This document shows positions 42,431-50,333 of a DNA stretch of 64,000 nucleotides, in pieces. This stretch comes from RGIG7179 sp051893555 (GTDB lineage Bacteria > Bacillota > Clostridia > Peptostreptococcales > Anaerovoracaceae). The position numbers and the translations under genes are program-made. Each line of letters starts with the position of its first letter. Within the stretch, counting starts at the first letter, position 1. Below the pieces are notes generated by a model, which worked only from the letters and a program-made list of their open reading frames with translations, had not been told where the DNA came from and searched no databases. The DNA lies in the NCBI GenBank assembly GCA_051893555.1, contig JBJFHL010000007.1, positions 62,001-126,000 of the forward strand, in the 5' to 3' direction.

Positions 42431-43813
42431 TCAGCACGACATTTCTTCTGAAATCTGCTTCCGGATGATCAATCGGTACTCTGCCATAAGCAAGATCATG
42501 CAGGAAAACCAGGAAGCGTAATATGCAATATAGATTGCCATGGTGGAATGCAGCGCCGGAAACAGGGCTGTTACCGCCGTCACACGGATCACGCACATGC
42601 AGAAGATCATGGTCACCGATCCCAGCAGCGGCCGTCCCAGACCGTTGAACAGTCCCGTATAGATTCGGATTACTGCCAGCGTGAAGTAGAAGGGCAGCAT
42701 ATGCCATGCCATGTCCTTCGTCATCTCCACGATGGAAGCCGACCCGTCGAAAATATGTACAATGGGTTCGCACAGCAGTACGCAAAGCGTACTCAGCACT
42801 ACCGTAGTTCCCACGGACATGAAGGTAACACAGCGCTTCCCCTCATGGATTCGGCCAAGCTGCCGTGCCCCGTAATTCTGACCGGTAAAGGTGGTCATGG
42901 CCATACTGAAGCTGGACACCGGCAGCAGAATAAAGCCGTCGATTTTGCTCAGAATGCTCCAGGAGGCAATGGCCGTGGTTCCCAGCAGGTTGATGTGCCC
43001 CTGCAGAATCATGTTGGAAAAGCTCATGGTCAGCTGCTGAATCGCAATCGGTACGCCGTAGCGGATGATGGTCACAAAAATCCACTGGCTTTCCGTCAGC
43101 CCTCTTCCCGCCAAAATTTTTTCGCCCGGCACTTTCATCACGTCGGACTGATGGATTTTGCGAAGAACAAGAACCATGGCTGCGCATTGCGACAGAACCG
43201 TGGCCGCAGCCGCACCGCCTACCCCCAGATGCAGCGCCCCCATGAACACCAGATCAAGAATCACGTTGAGGATGCAGGTCACCGCCAGAAAGGTCAGCGG
43301 CGATGTGGAATTGCCAAGGGCCTGCAGCACAGAGGTTCCCATGTTGTACACCAGCTGGGGAACAAAGCCCAGAGCATAAATTTTCAGATACAGACTTGCC
43401 AGATCAAAAATATCATCCGTCGTATGCAGCAGGGTCAGAATCCAGTCGCAGCTTCCGATGGCCGCCACCGTAATGAGCACCGCCACAGCCGCCGCCAGAA
43501 GCAGTGCCACCTGGATACTGTGCTTTACCCGTTTCGTGCGACCTGCACCGTAAGCTCTGGAAATGACAATGCCGGCTCCTGTGGAGAGCCCCATGAACAG
43601 GCCGATCATCATGCCGAGAAAGGACGTTCCGACACCCACCGCCGCGATGGAAATGCCGCCGTCTCCAATACAGCGGCCCACGATGACCATGTCTACCAGC
43701 TGATACGATTGCTGGAGAAAGTTCCCTATGAGCAGCGGGATGGCAAACCGGATCAGATGCCGCGAGATGCTGCCCTCTGTCATTAACTGATTGTTCTGGC
43801 TGAATAATTTCAT
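42431..43813 (-). CDS. MATE-family efflux protein (second copy)
   Basis: 460 residues with twelve predicted membrane spans. Typical N-terminal sequence GSISRHLIRFAIPLLIGNFLQQSYQLVDMVIVG. Its start overlaps the end of the gamma-carbonic anhydrase gene by four bases (ATGA), so the two are co-translated. It differs clearly from the MATE protein encoded at 19.5 kb and is not a recent duplicate. Substrate unknown. Confidence 0.88.
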   Translation of the reverse strand: MKLFSQNNQLMTEGSISRHLIRFAIPLLIGNFLQQSYQLVDMVIVGRCIGDGGISIAAVGVGTSFLGMMIGLFMGLSTGAGIVISRAYGAGRTKRVKHSIQVALLLAAAVAVLITVAAIGSCDWILTLLHTTDDIFDLASLYLKIYALGFVPQLVYNMGTSVLQALGNSTSPLTFLAVTCILNVILDLVFMGALHLGVGGAAAATVLSQCAAMVLVLRKIHQSDVMKVPGEKILAGRGLTESQWIFVTIIRYGVPIAIQQLTMSFSNMILQGHINLLGTTAIASWSILSKIDGFILLPVSSFSMAMTTFTGQNYGARQLGRIHEGKRCVTFMSVGTTVVLSTLCVLLCEPIVHIFDGSASIVEMTKDMAWHMLPFYFTLAVIRIYTGLFNGLGRPLLGSVTMIFCMCVIRVTAVTALFPALHSTMAIYIAYYASWFSCMILLMAEYRLIIRKQISEEMSC

Positions 43814-44346
43814 TTTTTCTCGGATTCCTCCATGGGTTGATATTCTTGTTGATATTCTTTCGCAAGCTGCAGGTATTCTTCTGCGCTTTCCCGGATGGCC
43901 GCCAGGTCTGCTTCTGTCAGCTGCCGTTTCACCTTCGCAGGTGAACCGACGATCAGCGAATTCTCCGGAAACTCTTTTCCCTCGGTCACCAGCGCTCCTG
44001 CACCGACGATGGAATTCTTCCCAATTACCGCATGGTTCATGATCACTGCGCCCATGCCGATGAGGCAGTCGTCTTCCACCGTGCAGCTGTGCAGCACCAC
44101 ATTATGCCCCACCGTCACCCGGTCGCCGACCCGAAGAGGCATGCCCGGCGCGCAGTGCAGCGTGGAATTATCCTGGATGTTTGTATCCTCTCCGATGGTG
44201 ATGGCTGCATTATCTCCTCGAATCACCGTGCCGAACCAGACGGAAGCCCGCCTTTCCAGTGTCACATTGCCAATGACCGATGCGTTTTCTGCGATATATA
44301 CCTGTTCTGCCACCTGCGGCAGATTGTTCTTATATGGTTTAATCAT
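43810..44346 (-). CDS. Gamma-carbonic-anhydrase-like hexapeptide-repeat protein
   Basis: 178 residues. A left-handed beta-helix built of hexapeptide repeats (I/V-G-x-x-x-V pattern from residue 20 to 135) is obvious, e.g. NASVIGNVTLERRASVWFGTVIRGDNAAITIG. Histidines in STLHC, GHNVVLHS and IMNHAVIG match the zinc ligands of gamma-class carbonic anhydrases. Whether it hydrates CO2 or is an acyltransferase-like relative (PaaY/CaiE) cannot be told. GAGGAAAG precedes ATG. Transcribed with the MATE gene downstream. Confidence 0.85.
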   Translation of the reverse strand: MIKPYKNNLPQVAEQVYIAENASVIGNVTLERRASVWFGTVIRGDNAAITIGEDTNIQDNSTLHCAPGMPLRVGDRVTVGHNVVLHSCTVEDDCLIGMGAVIMNHAVIGKNSIVGAGALVTEGKEFPENSLIVGSPAKVKRQLTEADLAAIRESAEEYLQLAKEYQQEYQPMEESEKK

Positions 44347-44485
44347 GTTTCTTTCCTCATTTCTGCTATATCAGGACAGATTCTTCCTCAACGGTTACCC
44401 TGTCCGTGATTTCGCTTATGGAATTCCCCAAACGTGCAATATCAACACCATAAAAACTGTTTTTATCAGCCAGCAAAGCAGCTGC

Positions 44486-44542
44486 ATTGTATCACGAGAG
44501 AAACGTAAATGCAACGTATTTTTTTACGAATCATTTACGTTT
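44486..44542 (-). promoter_or_regulatory. Promoter with an 11-bp inverted repeat over the -35
   Basis: Minus strand: TTGCAT (44509-44514), 17 bases, TACAAT (44486-44491). A perfect inverted repeat, AAACGTAAATG at 44501-44511 and CATTTACGTTT at 44532-44542, starts in the spacer and covers the -35, a position suited to an operator. It reads towards the carbonic anhydrase/MATE pair. Confidence 0.6.
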
Positions 44543-44592
44543 CATATCAGTTTCTGGTGTTGTTCATCTGTCTTTTGCCAAGACTTTTTCAT

Positions 44593-44634
44593 AATTGCTT
44601 GTCGCTTGCTTCTTTTCAAACAATTAGCAAGCAA
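44593..44634. repeat. 42-bp direct repeat, copy 1
   Basis: Identical to the copy at 44715-44756 except for one base. Each copy is also partly self-complementary (TTGCTTG...CAAGCAA), giving a hairpin with a side arm. The region 44347-44756 contains these repeats and the promoter at 44486 but no gene I can support. Confidence 0.8.
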
Positions 44635-44714
44635 TTTACATTCACTGCACCAACCAGTATATCCATTGATATTTCAACCATTATATCAATCCATCAGCTT
44701 GATACTTAAAACTT

Positions 44715-44756
44715 AATTGCTTGTCGCTTGCTTCTTTTCAAGCAATTAGCAAGCAA
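44715..44756. repeat. 42-bp direct repeat, copy 2
   Basis: One mismatch to copy 1, 122 bases away. It touches the stop codon of the AlbA_2-type remnant, so the pair sits at the left edge of the decayed restriction locus. Confidence 0.8.
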
Positions 44757-45125
44757 CTACTTTTTTGTCCAATATCGTCTATTTACATATTCACCGGTTG
44801 CAACAACATCTTCCATGCTATTTAACAGAGCTCTGGTTCTTGCAGTACTTAAACCAACTGCGTCTGCTATCTCTCTTGTTTTCGCACCATCATGTTCGTT
44901 TAAATAATTCTTGATTCTATTCATATTTTCAATCGTCCGCTCTGTTCTCTTATCATGAGCAGAAGTATTCTGTTTCTTGTAATTTACATTACTTAAGATC
45001 AGAAGGAATGAATCATTATCGGAGTAAAAGATGGGTTCCATTTCTGGCGTGTAGTTTGGATGATTTCGATAGTCGCTTAATATTTTCTTAAATCCACTAC
45101 CTCTGCGATCCATATATTTCAGTCG
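44757..45125 (-). pseudogene. C-terminal remnant of an AlbA_2 (Schlafen-type) ATP-binding/DNA-binding protein
   Basis: About 118-122 codons. The segment RLKYMDRRGSGFKKI is the hallmark that ends the ATPase-like core of AlbA_2/RecG-C-like proteins; a linker and a winged-helix domain (IKNYLNEHDGAKTREIADAVGLSTARTRALLNSM, written here as two runs: IKNYLNEHDGAK and TREIADAVGLSTARTRAL) follow. The 300 or more residues that should precede are absent: the frame runs directly into the end of the HsdR fragment. No ribosome site supports an internal start. It looks like the 3' end of a gene left after a deletion. Confidence 0.65.
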
Positions 45126-45126
45126 A

Positions 45127-45510
45127 TTAATGCATCTCTAACAGTTCCTCATATTCACTATCCGGAATCAGCATGTTCTTGAAGAAAATCTTATTGCCAT
45201 TTGCCAGATAAACAAGCGGTATCATTTCCTCATACCATAGACCATACCAAGATTGCGGATTTACTGCATACCCTTCAGCCTGTTTTGCAACGGAATCATC
45301 GAGAGGATTCTCTTCACGTTTTGCCTCAACAACTGCAATTGCCTTGTTATCTACAAACAGGAGATAGTCGCTCTCTGTATTGCCGCCCATAAGCGCTTCT
45401 TTTACCGCAAGCGTATCCCCAGGAACATATTCGTCTCTTGGTACTATATCCCAGCCGGCATTTTTAAGTTGTTTATCAATTTTTACTCTTGCTTTTTCTT
45501 CAGGGGTCAT
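45127..45510 (-). pseudogene. N-terminal fragment of a type I restriction HsdR-like nuclease
   Basis: 127 residues. It matches the N-terminal nuclease domain of HsdR proteins: TPEEKARVKIDKQLKNAGW, then the PD-(D/E)xK core ESDYLLFVDNKAIAVVEAKRE with its Asp, Glu and Lys, and KQAEGYA. Full HsdR proteins continue for several hundred residues with helicase domains; here the frame ends after EELLEMH at the junction with the AlbA_2 tail. Its ATG overlaps the end of the HTH gene (ATGA), which shows an originally coupled operon. Whether the small nuclease domain is still made is unknown. Confidence 0.7.
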
Positions 45511-45732
45511 TGCAAAGCCTCCTTCTTTTCATTCGGAACAAATTCCATTACATCTTCAACCTTACAGTCTAACGCCGTACATATCTTTGCAATGATAGAT
45601 GTGCTGACATCCTGATTTTTTTCCGAGCTTAGCAATCGTGTTTGTGCTAAGACCTGTGAGCTCACGAAGATCTTTCTTCTTCATTCCTTTCTCAATAAGC
45701 AAATGCCAGAGTGGGTCATAATTAACTGCCAT
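45507..45732 (-). pseudogene. XRE-family HTH regulator, frameshifted in a run of seven A
   Basis: ATG at 45730-45732 follows AAGGAAATACT and opens MAVNYDPLWHLLIEKGMKKK, a small Cro/CI-type HTH protein (DLRELTGLSTNTIAKLG). At the run of seven A that follows, the frame moves: in the original frame it ends after a nonsense tail at 45562, but skipping one base continues as NQDVSTSIIAKICTALDCKV and EDVMEFVPNEKKEALQ, with a stop overlapping the HsdR start. The repaired protein would be 74 residues, normal for this family. This may be a true mutation, phase variation or a sequencing error. Confidence 0.75.
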
Positions 45733-45840
45733 AGTATTTCCTTCCGTACCTCTAAACAGTATTGTCATAAACATTATAAACTTATATAACCACTCTGACA
45801 ATTCAAACTTGCCATATGCACATTTTTATTTTCACAAAAG

Positions 45841-45867
45841 AAAAACCCCTGCAAATGCAAGGGTTTT
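45841..45867 (-). terminator. Terminator of the rplM-rpsI operon
   Basis: AAAACCC-TTGCA pairs with TGCAG-GGGTTTT, followed on the minus strand by a U-rich tract, about 45 bases after the rpsI stop. Confidence 0.8.
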
Positions 45868-45909
45868 GATTCTTTTGAAAGTTGAAAGACCGTCTCTCGA
45901 TGGTTGAAA

Positions 45910-46305
45910 TTAACGCTTGGAGAACTGGCTTGCTCTTCTTGCCTTTTTCAGACCGTACTTCTTTCTTTCCTTCATTCTCGGGTCTCTGGTTAAGAAACCA
46001 GCAGCTTTCAGAGGAGCTCTGAATGCTTCCTTGTCAGCTACGCACAGAGCTCTGGAGATACCGTGTCTCAGTGCACCAGCCTGACCAGTGAAACCGCCGC
46101 CGTATACAGTAGCGATTACGTCAAACTTGCCTTCGCAGCCGGCAACTTCGAATGGTCTTCTTACTTCTCTCTTAACGATTTCCATACCGAAGTATTCTTC
46201 CAGCGGCTTCTTGTTTACAGTGATGTTTCCGGTTCCAGGGATTAATCTAACTCTGGCCACGGAACTTTTTCTTCTGCCTGTTCCCTGATACTGAATCTTT
46301 GCCAT
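45910..46305 (-). CDS. rpsI: Ribosomal protein S9
   Basis: 131 residues, the standard length. The N-terminal YQGTGRRKSSVARVRL and the basic C-terminal KKYGLKKARRASQFSKR, which reaches the ribosomal P site, are conserved. It lies 19 bases after rplM. Confidence 0.97.
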   Translation of the reverse strand: MAKIQYQGTGRRKSSVARVRLIPGTGNITVNKKPLEEYFGMEIVKREVRRPFEVAGCEGKFDVIATVYGGGFTGQAGALRHGISRALCVADKEAFRAPLKAAGFLTRDPRMKERKKYGLKKARRASQFSKR

Positions 46306-46324
46306 TGTCTATTCCTCCCTTTCC

Positions 46325-46753
46325 TTAAAATTCCCAGGTTTCCGGCTTCTGTGCAGCATGTGCATGCTCAGGACCAGCATAAACCTTTAATTTCTTAAAC
46401 ATCTGTCTTCCAAGCTTTCCATCTGGCAGCATGCCTTTTACAGCATGGCGGATGATTTCTTCCGGCTTGGTTGCCTGCAGTTTTTCGAAAGTAACTTCTC
46501 TCAGACCACCTGGGTATCCGGTATGTCTCTTGTAGATCTTTTCTTTTCTCTTCTTACCGGTTACTTCCACCTTTTCTGCGTTGATGACGATTACGTAGTC
46601 GCCACAGTCAACATGCGGAGTGTAAATCGGCTTTTTCTTGCCTCTCAGAATGGAAGCAACTTCGGATGCAAGTCTGCCCAGAGTCTTGCCTTCTGCATCG
46701 ATCACGTACCACTTACGTTCTACTTCTGCAGGTTTTGCGATAAATGATTTCAT
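46325..46753 (-). CDS. rplM: Ribosomal protein L13
   Basis: 142 residues. KWYVIDAEGKTLGRLASEVA and HTGYPGG are conserved. First gene of the rplM-rpsI pair, with a structured leader of about 160 bases upstream that is a candidate for autogenous control. Confidence 0.97.
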   Translation of the reverse strand: MKSFIAKPAEVERKWYVIDAEGKTLGRLASEVASILRGKKKPIYTPHVDCGDYVIVINAEKVEVTGKKRKEKIYKRHTGYPGGLREVTFEKLQATKPEEIIRHAVKGMLPDGKLGRQMFKKLKVYAGPEHAHAAQKPETWEF

Positions 46754-46759
46754 TCTTTT

Positions 46760-46918
46760 TCCTTTCTACCTACTAAGATTTTTTACAAAATCGCTTTCGG
46801 CTTTGTCTACTGGGATTTCGCTGCTTGCGGACAGCAAAATCTGTTTCGATATACTAAAACTTTTTAGTTTGGGGTCCCGGACGGATCTCCATCCTGCGCC
46901 CCCGCACACACAGTGCGA
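46760..46918 (-). promoter_or_regulatory. Structured leader upstream of rplM
   Basis: The transcribed region between the promoter at 46923 and rplM can form several hairpins, e.g. GGGG...CCCC enclosing GGAT/ATCC (46870-46915), ACTAAAAAGTTTTAGT (46854-46869) and CTGTCCGCAAGCAG. Ribosomal-protein leaders before rplM are known in Firmicutes; I cannot confirm that this one belongs to that class. Confidence 0.4.
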
Positions 46919-46922
46919 AACT

Positions 46923-46951
46923 ATTATATAGCCAAATCCGCTGAATTGCAA
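46923..46951 (-). promoter_or_regulatory. Promoter of rplM-rpsI
   Basis: Minus strand: TTGCAA (46946-46951), a 17-base spacer, TATAAT (46923-46928). Confidence 0.75.
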
Positions 46952-47001
46952 GCTTTTTTTAGATTTTAAGGCAACTTTTCTGCTTTCTTTTTCATTTGGG
47001 A

Positions 47002-48237
47002 TCAGCGAACCAGCAATACCGTCACGTCGTTTACGTTTGTTCCCGTCGGTCCCGTCATCAGAAGCCCGCCGCAAGCGGAAAGGCCGTGGTAGGAATCATT
47101 CTCCGCCAGATAGATTTCCGGCGATGCATCTCTCACAGCAATCCGGGCTGCACTTTCCCCGTCCACGAATCCGCCTGCGGCATCGGTCGGTCCGTCTGTA
47201 CCGTCCGAGCCGAAGGAAAACAGCAGCACATTCTTCATTCCCTCTATCGCAGAGGCTGCACTCAGAACCAGTTCCTGATTTCTGCCGCCCAGCCCCGATC
47301 CAGTCACCTTCACGACGGTTTCTCCGCCTGCGATAAACGCCTTCGGGGAATGATCCGGCAGCTTGCTGTAATACCGTGCAATAGATGCCATCATTTTTCC
47401 GGCTTCCTTCGCCTCGCAGTTTAATTCATCCGTCAGAATCACCGGTTCGTATCCAAGTCCTGCTGCAGCCCGTGCGGCGCAGTCGCATAACAGTGCCACA
47501 CTACCCACCAGAAAGGACTGGTTATTTCTCACGGTACACCGGGCTGCATTGCAGATCACGTCCATTGCGTACTGTGATACAGACAGTCCATAGCGAGAGA
47601 GGATATCCAGTGCATCCGCACCTTCTGCACCGTCGGAAACCGTTGGCCCGGAAGCAATCAGGTCCAGCGGATCTCCCAGCACATCCGATAAGATCACAGA
47701 GTATACCTTTGCAGGCTCGCACCGCTTTGCGAATTTGCCGCCCTTTACTGCAGAAAGCTTTTTTCGGATCACATTGATTTCCTGAATACTTGCTCCGCAG
47801 CGAAGCAGCGCTTCAGTCAGGGCCTTCAGCTCATCCAGTGGAATCAGGGGTTTTTCAAACAGGGCAGAGCCACCACCGGAAAGAAGAAAAATCACCTGGT
47901 CCGAAGCCGAAAGGGATGATACCGCTTCCAGCACGCATTCCGTCGCTTTCACGCTGTTTTCATCGGGCACGGGATGACCTGCCTCAAAGCAATTTATGCC
48001 GGGAATGTCTTCCTGCACATGATGATACTTGGTTATGACATATCCCTCATCCAGTTTATCTCCCAGAAAGCGCTGCGCCGCATATGCCATCTGCCAGCCT
48101 GCTTTTCCCACGGAAACCAGAATCCTTTTTCCATCCGTATCCGGTATATTTTTCAGCGCCGCACAAACTCTGCTGTCCGGCTTCATTTCCTTGATTGCAG
48201 ACTGGATGATCTGCTGCATATCACCATACATCGTCAT
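47002..48237 (-). CDS. Glycerate 2-kinase (DUF4147/MOFRL family)
   Basis: 411 residues. Family motifs: VGKAGWQMAYAA near residue 42, FLLSGGGSALFEKP near 120, GGETVVKVTGSGLGGRNQEL and GSDGTDGPTDAAGG in the MOFRL C-domain. It phosphorylates D-glycerate to 2-phosphoglycerate and so feeds carbon from serine, hydroxypyruvate or glyoxylate into glycolysis. The ATG overlaps the azlD stop, making it the last gene of the glycine-riboswitch operon; that placement fits a glycine/serine catabolic role. Confidence 0.9.
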   Translation of the reverse strand: MTMYGDMQQIIQSAIKEMKPDSRVCAALKNIPDTDGKRILVSVGKAGWQMAYAAQRFLGDKLDEGYVITKYHHVQEDIPGINCFEAGHPVPDENSVKATECVLEAVSSLSASDQVIFLLSGGGSALFEKPLIPLDELKALTEALLRCGASIQEINVIRKKLSAVKGGKFAKRCEPAKVYSVILSDVLGDPLDLIASGPTVSDGAEGADALDILSRYGLSVSQYAMDVICNAARCTVRNNQSFLVGSVALLCDCAARAAAGLGYEPVILTDELNCEAKEAGKMMASIARYYSKLPDHSPKAFIAGGETVVKVTGSGLGGRNQELVLSAASAIEGMKNVLLFSFGSDGTDGPTDAAGGFVDGESAARIAVRDASPEIYLAENDSYHGLSACGGLLMTGPTGTNVNDVTVLLVR

Positions 48238-48548
48238 AACACAATCAATTCCGTCACATAGACCGCCACGCAGGAGGCTACAGCCACCTTAAACAGATTT
48301 CCGTCGATCCAGGCCACCACGACAGCCACCAGGAAGGCAACGATACCGGAGACCGGCGTGCTGGTTGCCGTGATGATGGCAGGAAAGGCCATAACCGCCA
48401 GAGTCACATACGGCACGTAATATAAGAAGGAGCGAATAAACGTATTGGTAATCTCCTTCTGAATCAACGTCAGCGGCAATGCCCGGATGGCATAAATGGT
48501 AAGGGCGGCCACAATCAGATAAATGTATGTGTTCTGCGAAAAACTCAT
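48234..48548 (-). CDS. azlD: AzlD-type branched-chain amino acid exporter subunit
   Basis: 104 residues, mostly hydrophobic with three to four membrane segments. The segment ALTIYAIRALPLTLI is typical of AzlD/YgaH. It pairs with AzlC, encoded just upstream with a four-base overlap. Such pairs export branched-chain or other amino acids; the substrate here could be different, given the glycine control. Confidence 0.88.
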   Translation of the reverse strand: MSFSQNTYIYLIVAALTIYAIRALPLTLIQKEITNTFIRSFLYYVPYVTLAVMAFPAIITATSTPVSGIVAFLVAVVVAWIDGNLFKVAVASCVAVYVTELIVL

Positions 48549-49339
48549 GGCTGCACCTCCGTTTCTCTCTCCGTTTCTTTTTCTGCTTCTTCTGCAGTGG
48601 AAACCCCGGTGATCTTTTCCGGCGGAACCGGCCGGATGACGGCAGCCGCGGCTGCGATCACAATGGTCAGAATAATGATCCGGGTGCCGCCGGAAATCTC
48701 GCGAAGCAGCGGCAGATATGTGAAGGCAAGGCTTCCCGCCATGGATGCCAGTACCACCAGGGCCACGGCCTTATCTTCCTTCGCTGCCGGAATCACCACT
48801 GCCAGGAACATACCATAAAGTGCCACAGACAGTGCGCTGACCATGCTCAGCGGCAAAATATTTCCTACCAGGACACCCAAAACAGTACCCAACGCCCAGC
48901 CAGGCGATGCCACCGTGGCCGCCCCATAATTATAATACGGATTCAGGTTTCCTTTCACAGAAGCCGCAATCCCGAAAATTTCATCTGTTACGAAATAGGC
49001 CATCAGCATTCGTTTTGGCATGGATGTATCCGGACGGATCTTCTGCGACAAGGCGCAGGACATGAGCAGATACCGGATATTAATCACCAGCTGCGTCAGT
49101 ATCATGGCAACATAGCCTGACTGCCCCGCGATAATGGTGATCACGGCAAACTGACCCGCCGAGGCATGCATCATCAGGGACATGAGTCCCATCTGAAAGG
49201 CGGTAATTCCTGCTTCCCGGGCAGTGATGCCCAGCGTAAATCCCACTGCGAAATACCCGAGGCCGATGGGGATCCCATCCCGCAGACCTCTCCTATACCA
49301 TTTCCTGTTTTCATTTCCTGTTTCCAGTCTTGGTTCCAT
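48545..49339 (-). CDS. azlC: AzlC-type amino acid exporter subunit
   Basis: 264 residues. RDGIPIGLGYFAVGFTLGITAREAG is the AzlC N-terminal signature (GxGxxxxxFxxG type), followed by MMHASAGQFA and several membrane segments. The last 30 residues are an acidic Glu-rich tail (EEAEKETERETEV), longer than usual. It starts 18 bases after the TRIC-family gene and overlaps azlD by four bases. Confidence 0.9.
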   Translation of the reverse strand: MEPRLETGNENRKWYRRGLRDGIPIGLGYFAVGFTLGITAREAGITAFQMGLMSLMMHASAGQFAVITIIAGQSGYVAMILTQLVINIRYLLMSCALSQKIRPDTSMPKRMLMAYFVTDEIFGIAASVKGNLNPYYNYGAATVASPGWALGTVLGVLVGNILPLSMVSALSVALYGMFLAVVIPAAKEDKAVALVVLASMAGSLAFTYLPLLREISGGTRIIILTIVIAAAAAVIRPVPPEKITGVSTAEEAEKETERETEVQP

Positions 49340-49357
49340 TTGTGCTACTCTTCTTTT

Positions 49358-50026
49358 CTACTCTTCTTTTTCTTCAAATCCTTCAAAATATTTTTCCAGC
49401 CGGGGCTTCGGCAGACTCCAGCGATACCGTGCCGCCATGATCCGAAGCACAACGACGGCCGCTGTTCCCACAATCATGGAAATGCTGGCACCAAATACCG
49501 GCCACATCAGCGCACAGGCTGCAGCCCCCAGAATGGACGCGCTGGCATAAAAATGTTTTACAAAAATATATGGTGGTTCGGATGCCATGGTATCCCGAAG
49601 CACGCCTCCTCCCACACCGGTCATCGCTCCCACGAAAATCAGCAGGAACAGACTGTACTCATTGGACAGGCTGTAGGCCGTACTGACACCGACCACAGTG
49701 AATATACCCAGACCCACCGAATCCATCACCAGCATGAGTAAATCATACAGATGCTGCCGTCTGGCAAAGAATCGAAGCACCCAAGGTGTACAGACCACCA
49801 GCGCCGTGACGATAGCAACGGTCGCATAAACCGGATTTTGAAAGGTCTTCGGGGGATGAATTCCCAGGATCAGATCGCGAATGACACCGCCTCCTACCGC
49901 AGTCGTCAGACCCAGAATGGAAATCCCCAGAATATCCATCTTTTTCTGCAGTCCCAGCATGGCGCCGGACACGGAAAATGCGATGGTTCCGATGATCTCA
50001 AGGGCAAAGGAAAGAAATGCAGACAT
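49358..50026 (-). CDS. TRIC-family channel/transporter (UPF0126, YadS/YicG-like)
   Basis: 222 residues from ATG 50024-50026 with GGAGGTG upstream; a longer in-frame start reaching 50113 lies inside the riboswitch and is rejected. Two copies of the three-helix repeat are visible, each with a Gly-Gly-Gly kink motif: TTAVGGGVIRDLILG and MTGVGGGVLRDTMA, the TRIC signature. The C-terminal tail is acidic. Prokaryotic TRIC proteins form trimeric pores; their solute is mostly unknown. It is the first gene after a tandem glycine riboswitch, so glycine or a related amino acid is the likely solute. This is inference from control, not from the protein. Confidence 0.85.
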   Translation of the reverse strand: MSAFLSFALEIIGTIAFSVSGAMLGLQKKMDILGISILGLTTAVGGGVIRDLILGIHPPKTFQNPVYATVAIVTALVVCTPWVLRFFARRQHLYDLLMLVMDSVGLGIFTVVGVSTAYSLSNEYSLFLLIFVGAMTGVGGGVLRDTMASEPPYIFVKHFYASASILGAAACALMWPVFGASISMIVGTAAVVVLRIMAARYRWSLPKPRLEKYFEGFEEKEE

Positions 50027-50079
50027 GAAAAAACACCTCCAAAGCAATTCTGTCAAGCACAAATAAGTACAAAAGCTCC

Positions 50080-50282
50080 GCTCTGTCTTTTTACCTGAAA
50101 GATTCTCCGGCAATGCCTTCGATGTACAGCGTTCTGCTGCACCGTCTGCCGAATTGCTTCATCGGTGGTGCCATCATGGCTTTAACACTTTCCAGAGGGC
50201 TGTCCGAAAACGGTCCTTTTGCCTGAGAGTTTTGCCCCTTCGGCGGCCCGCCCACTTCTGACGCGGCGCTCTCCCGTTTTCA
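50080..50282 (-). ncRNA. Tandem glycine riboswitch (two aptamers)
   Basis: Aptamer I (about 50212-50282, minus strand) has CGGGAGAG, GCCGCCGAAGGGGCAAA, CTCTCAGGCAAAAGGACCG, all matching the glycine riboswitch consensus. Aptamer II (about 50080-50206) has GGACAGCCCTCTGGAAAG, CACCGATGAAGCAA, TCTTTCAGGTAAAAAGACAGAG. The linker between them is a few bases, as in cooperative tandem forms. No clear terminator follows, so translation control or a weak expression platform at the GGAGG ribosome site is possible. Confidence 0.92.
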
Positions 50283-50297
50283 TCAACCAGCGGAAAC

Positions 50298-50327
50298 AGT
50301 ATATCACGTACGCTGGCTGAGTGTCAA
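50298..50327 (-). promoter_or_regulatory. Promoter of the glycine-riboswitch operon
   Basis: Minus strand: TTGACA (50322-50327), an 18-base spacer, TATACT (50298-50303). Confidence 0.8.
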
Positions 50328-50333
50328 CGAATA

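Noticed and set aside
44400..44480. A short coding-like stretch (FLNGYPVRDFAYGIPQ) on the plus strand
   Set aside because: It has no start or ribosome site, no family I recognise, and lies over the carbonic anhydrase leader; insufficient to call a gene fragment.
45600..45640. Programmed -1 frameshift at the seven-A run of the HTH gene
   Set aside because: A -1 shift gives the wrong frame; the restored protein needs +1 (one base skipped), which does not match the classical A-AAA-AAA -1 mechanism, and no stimulatory hairpin follows.
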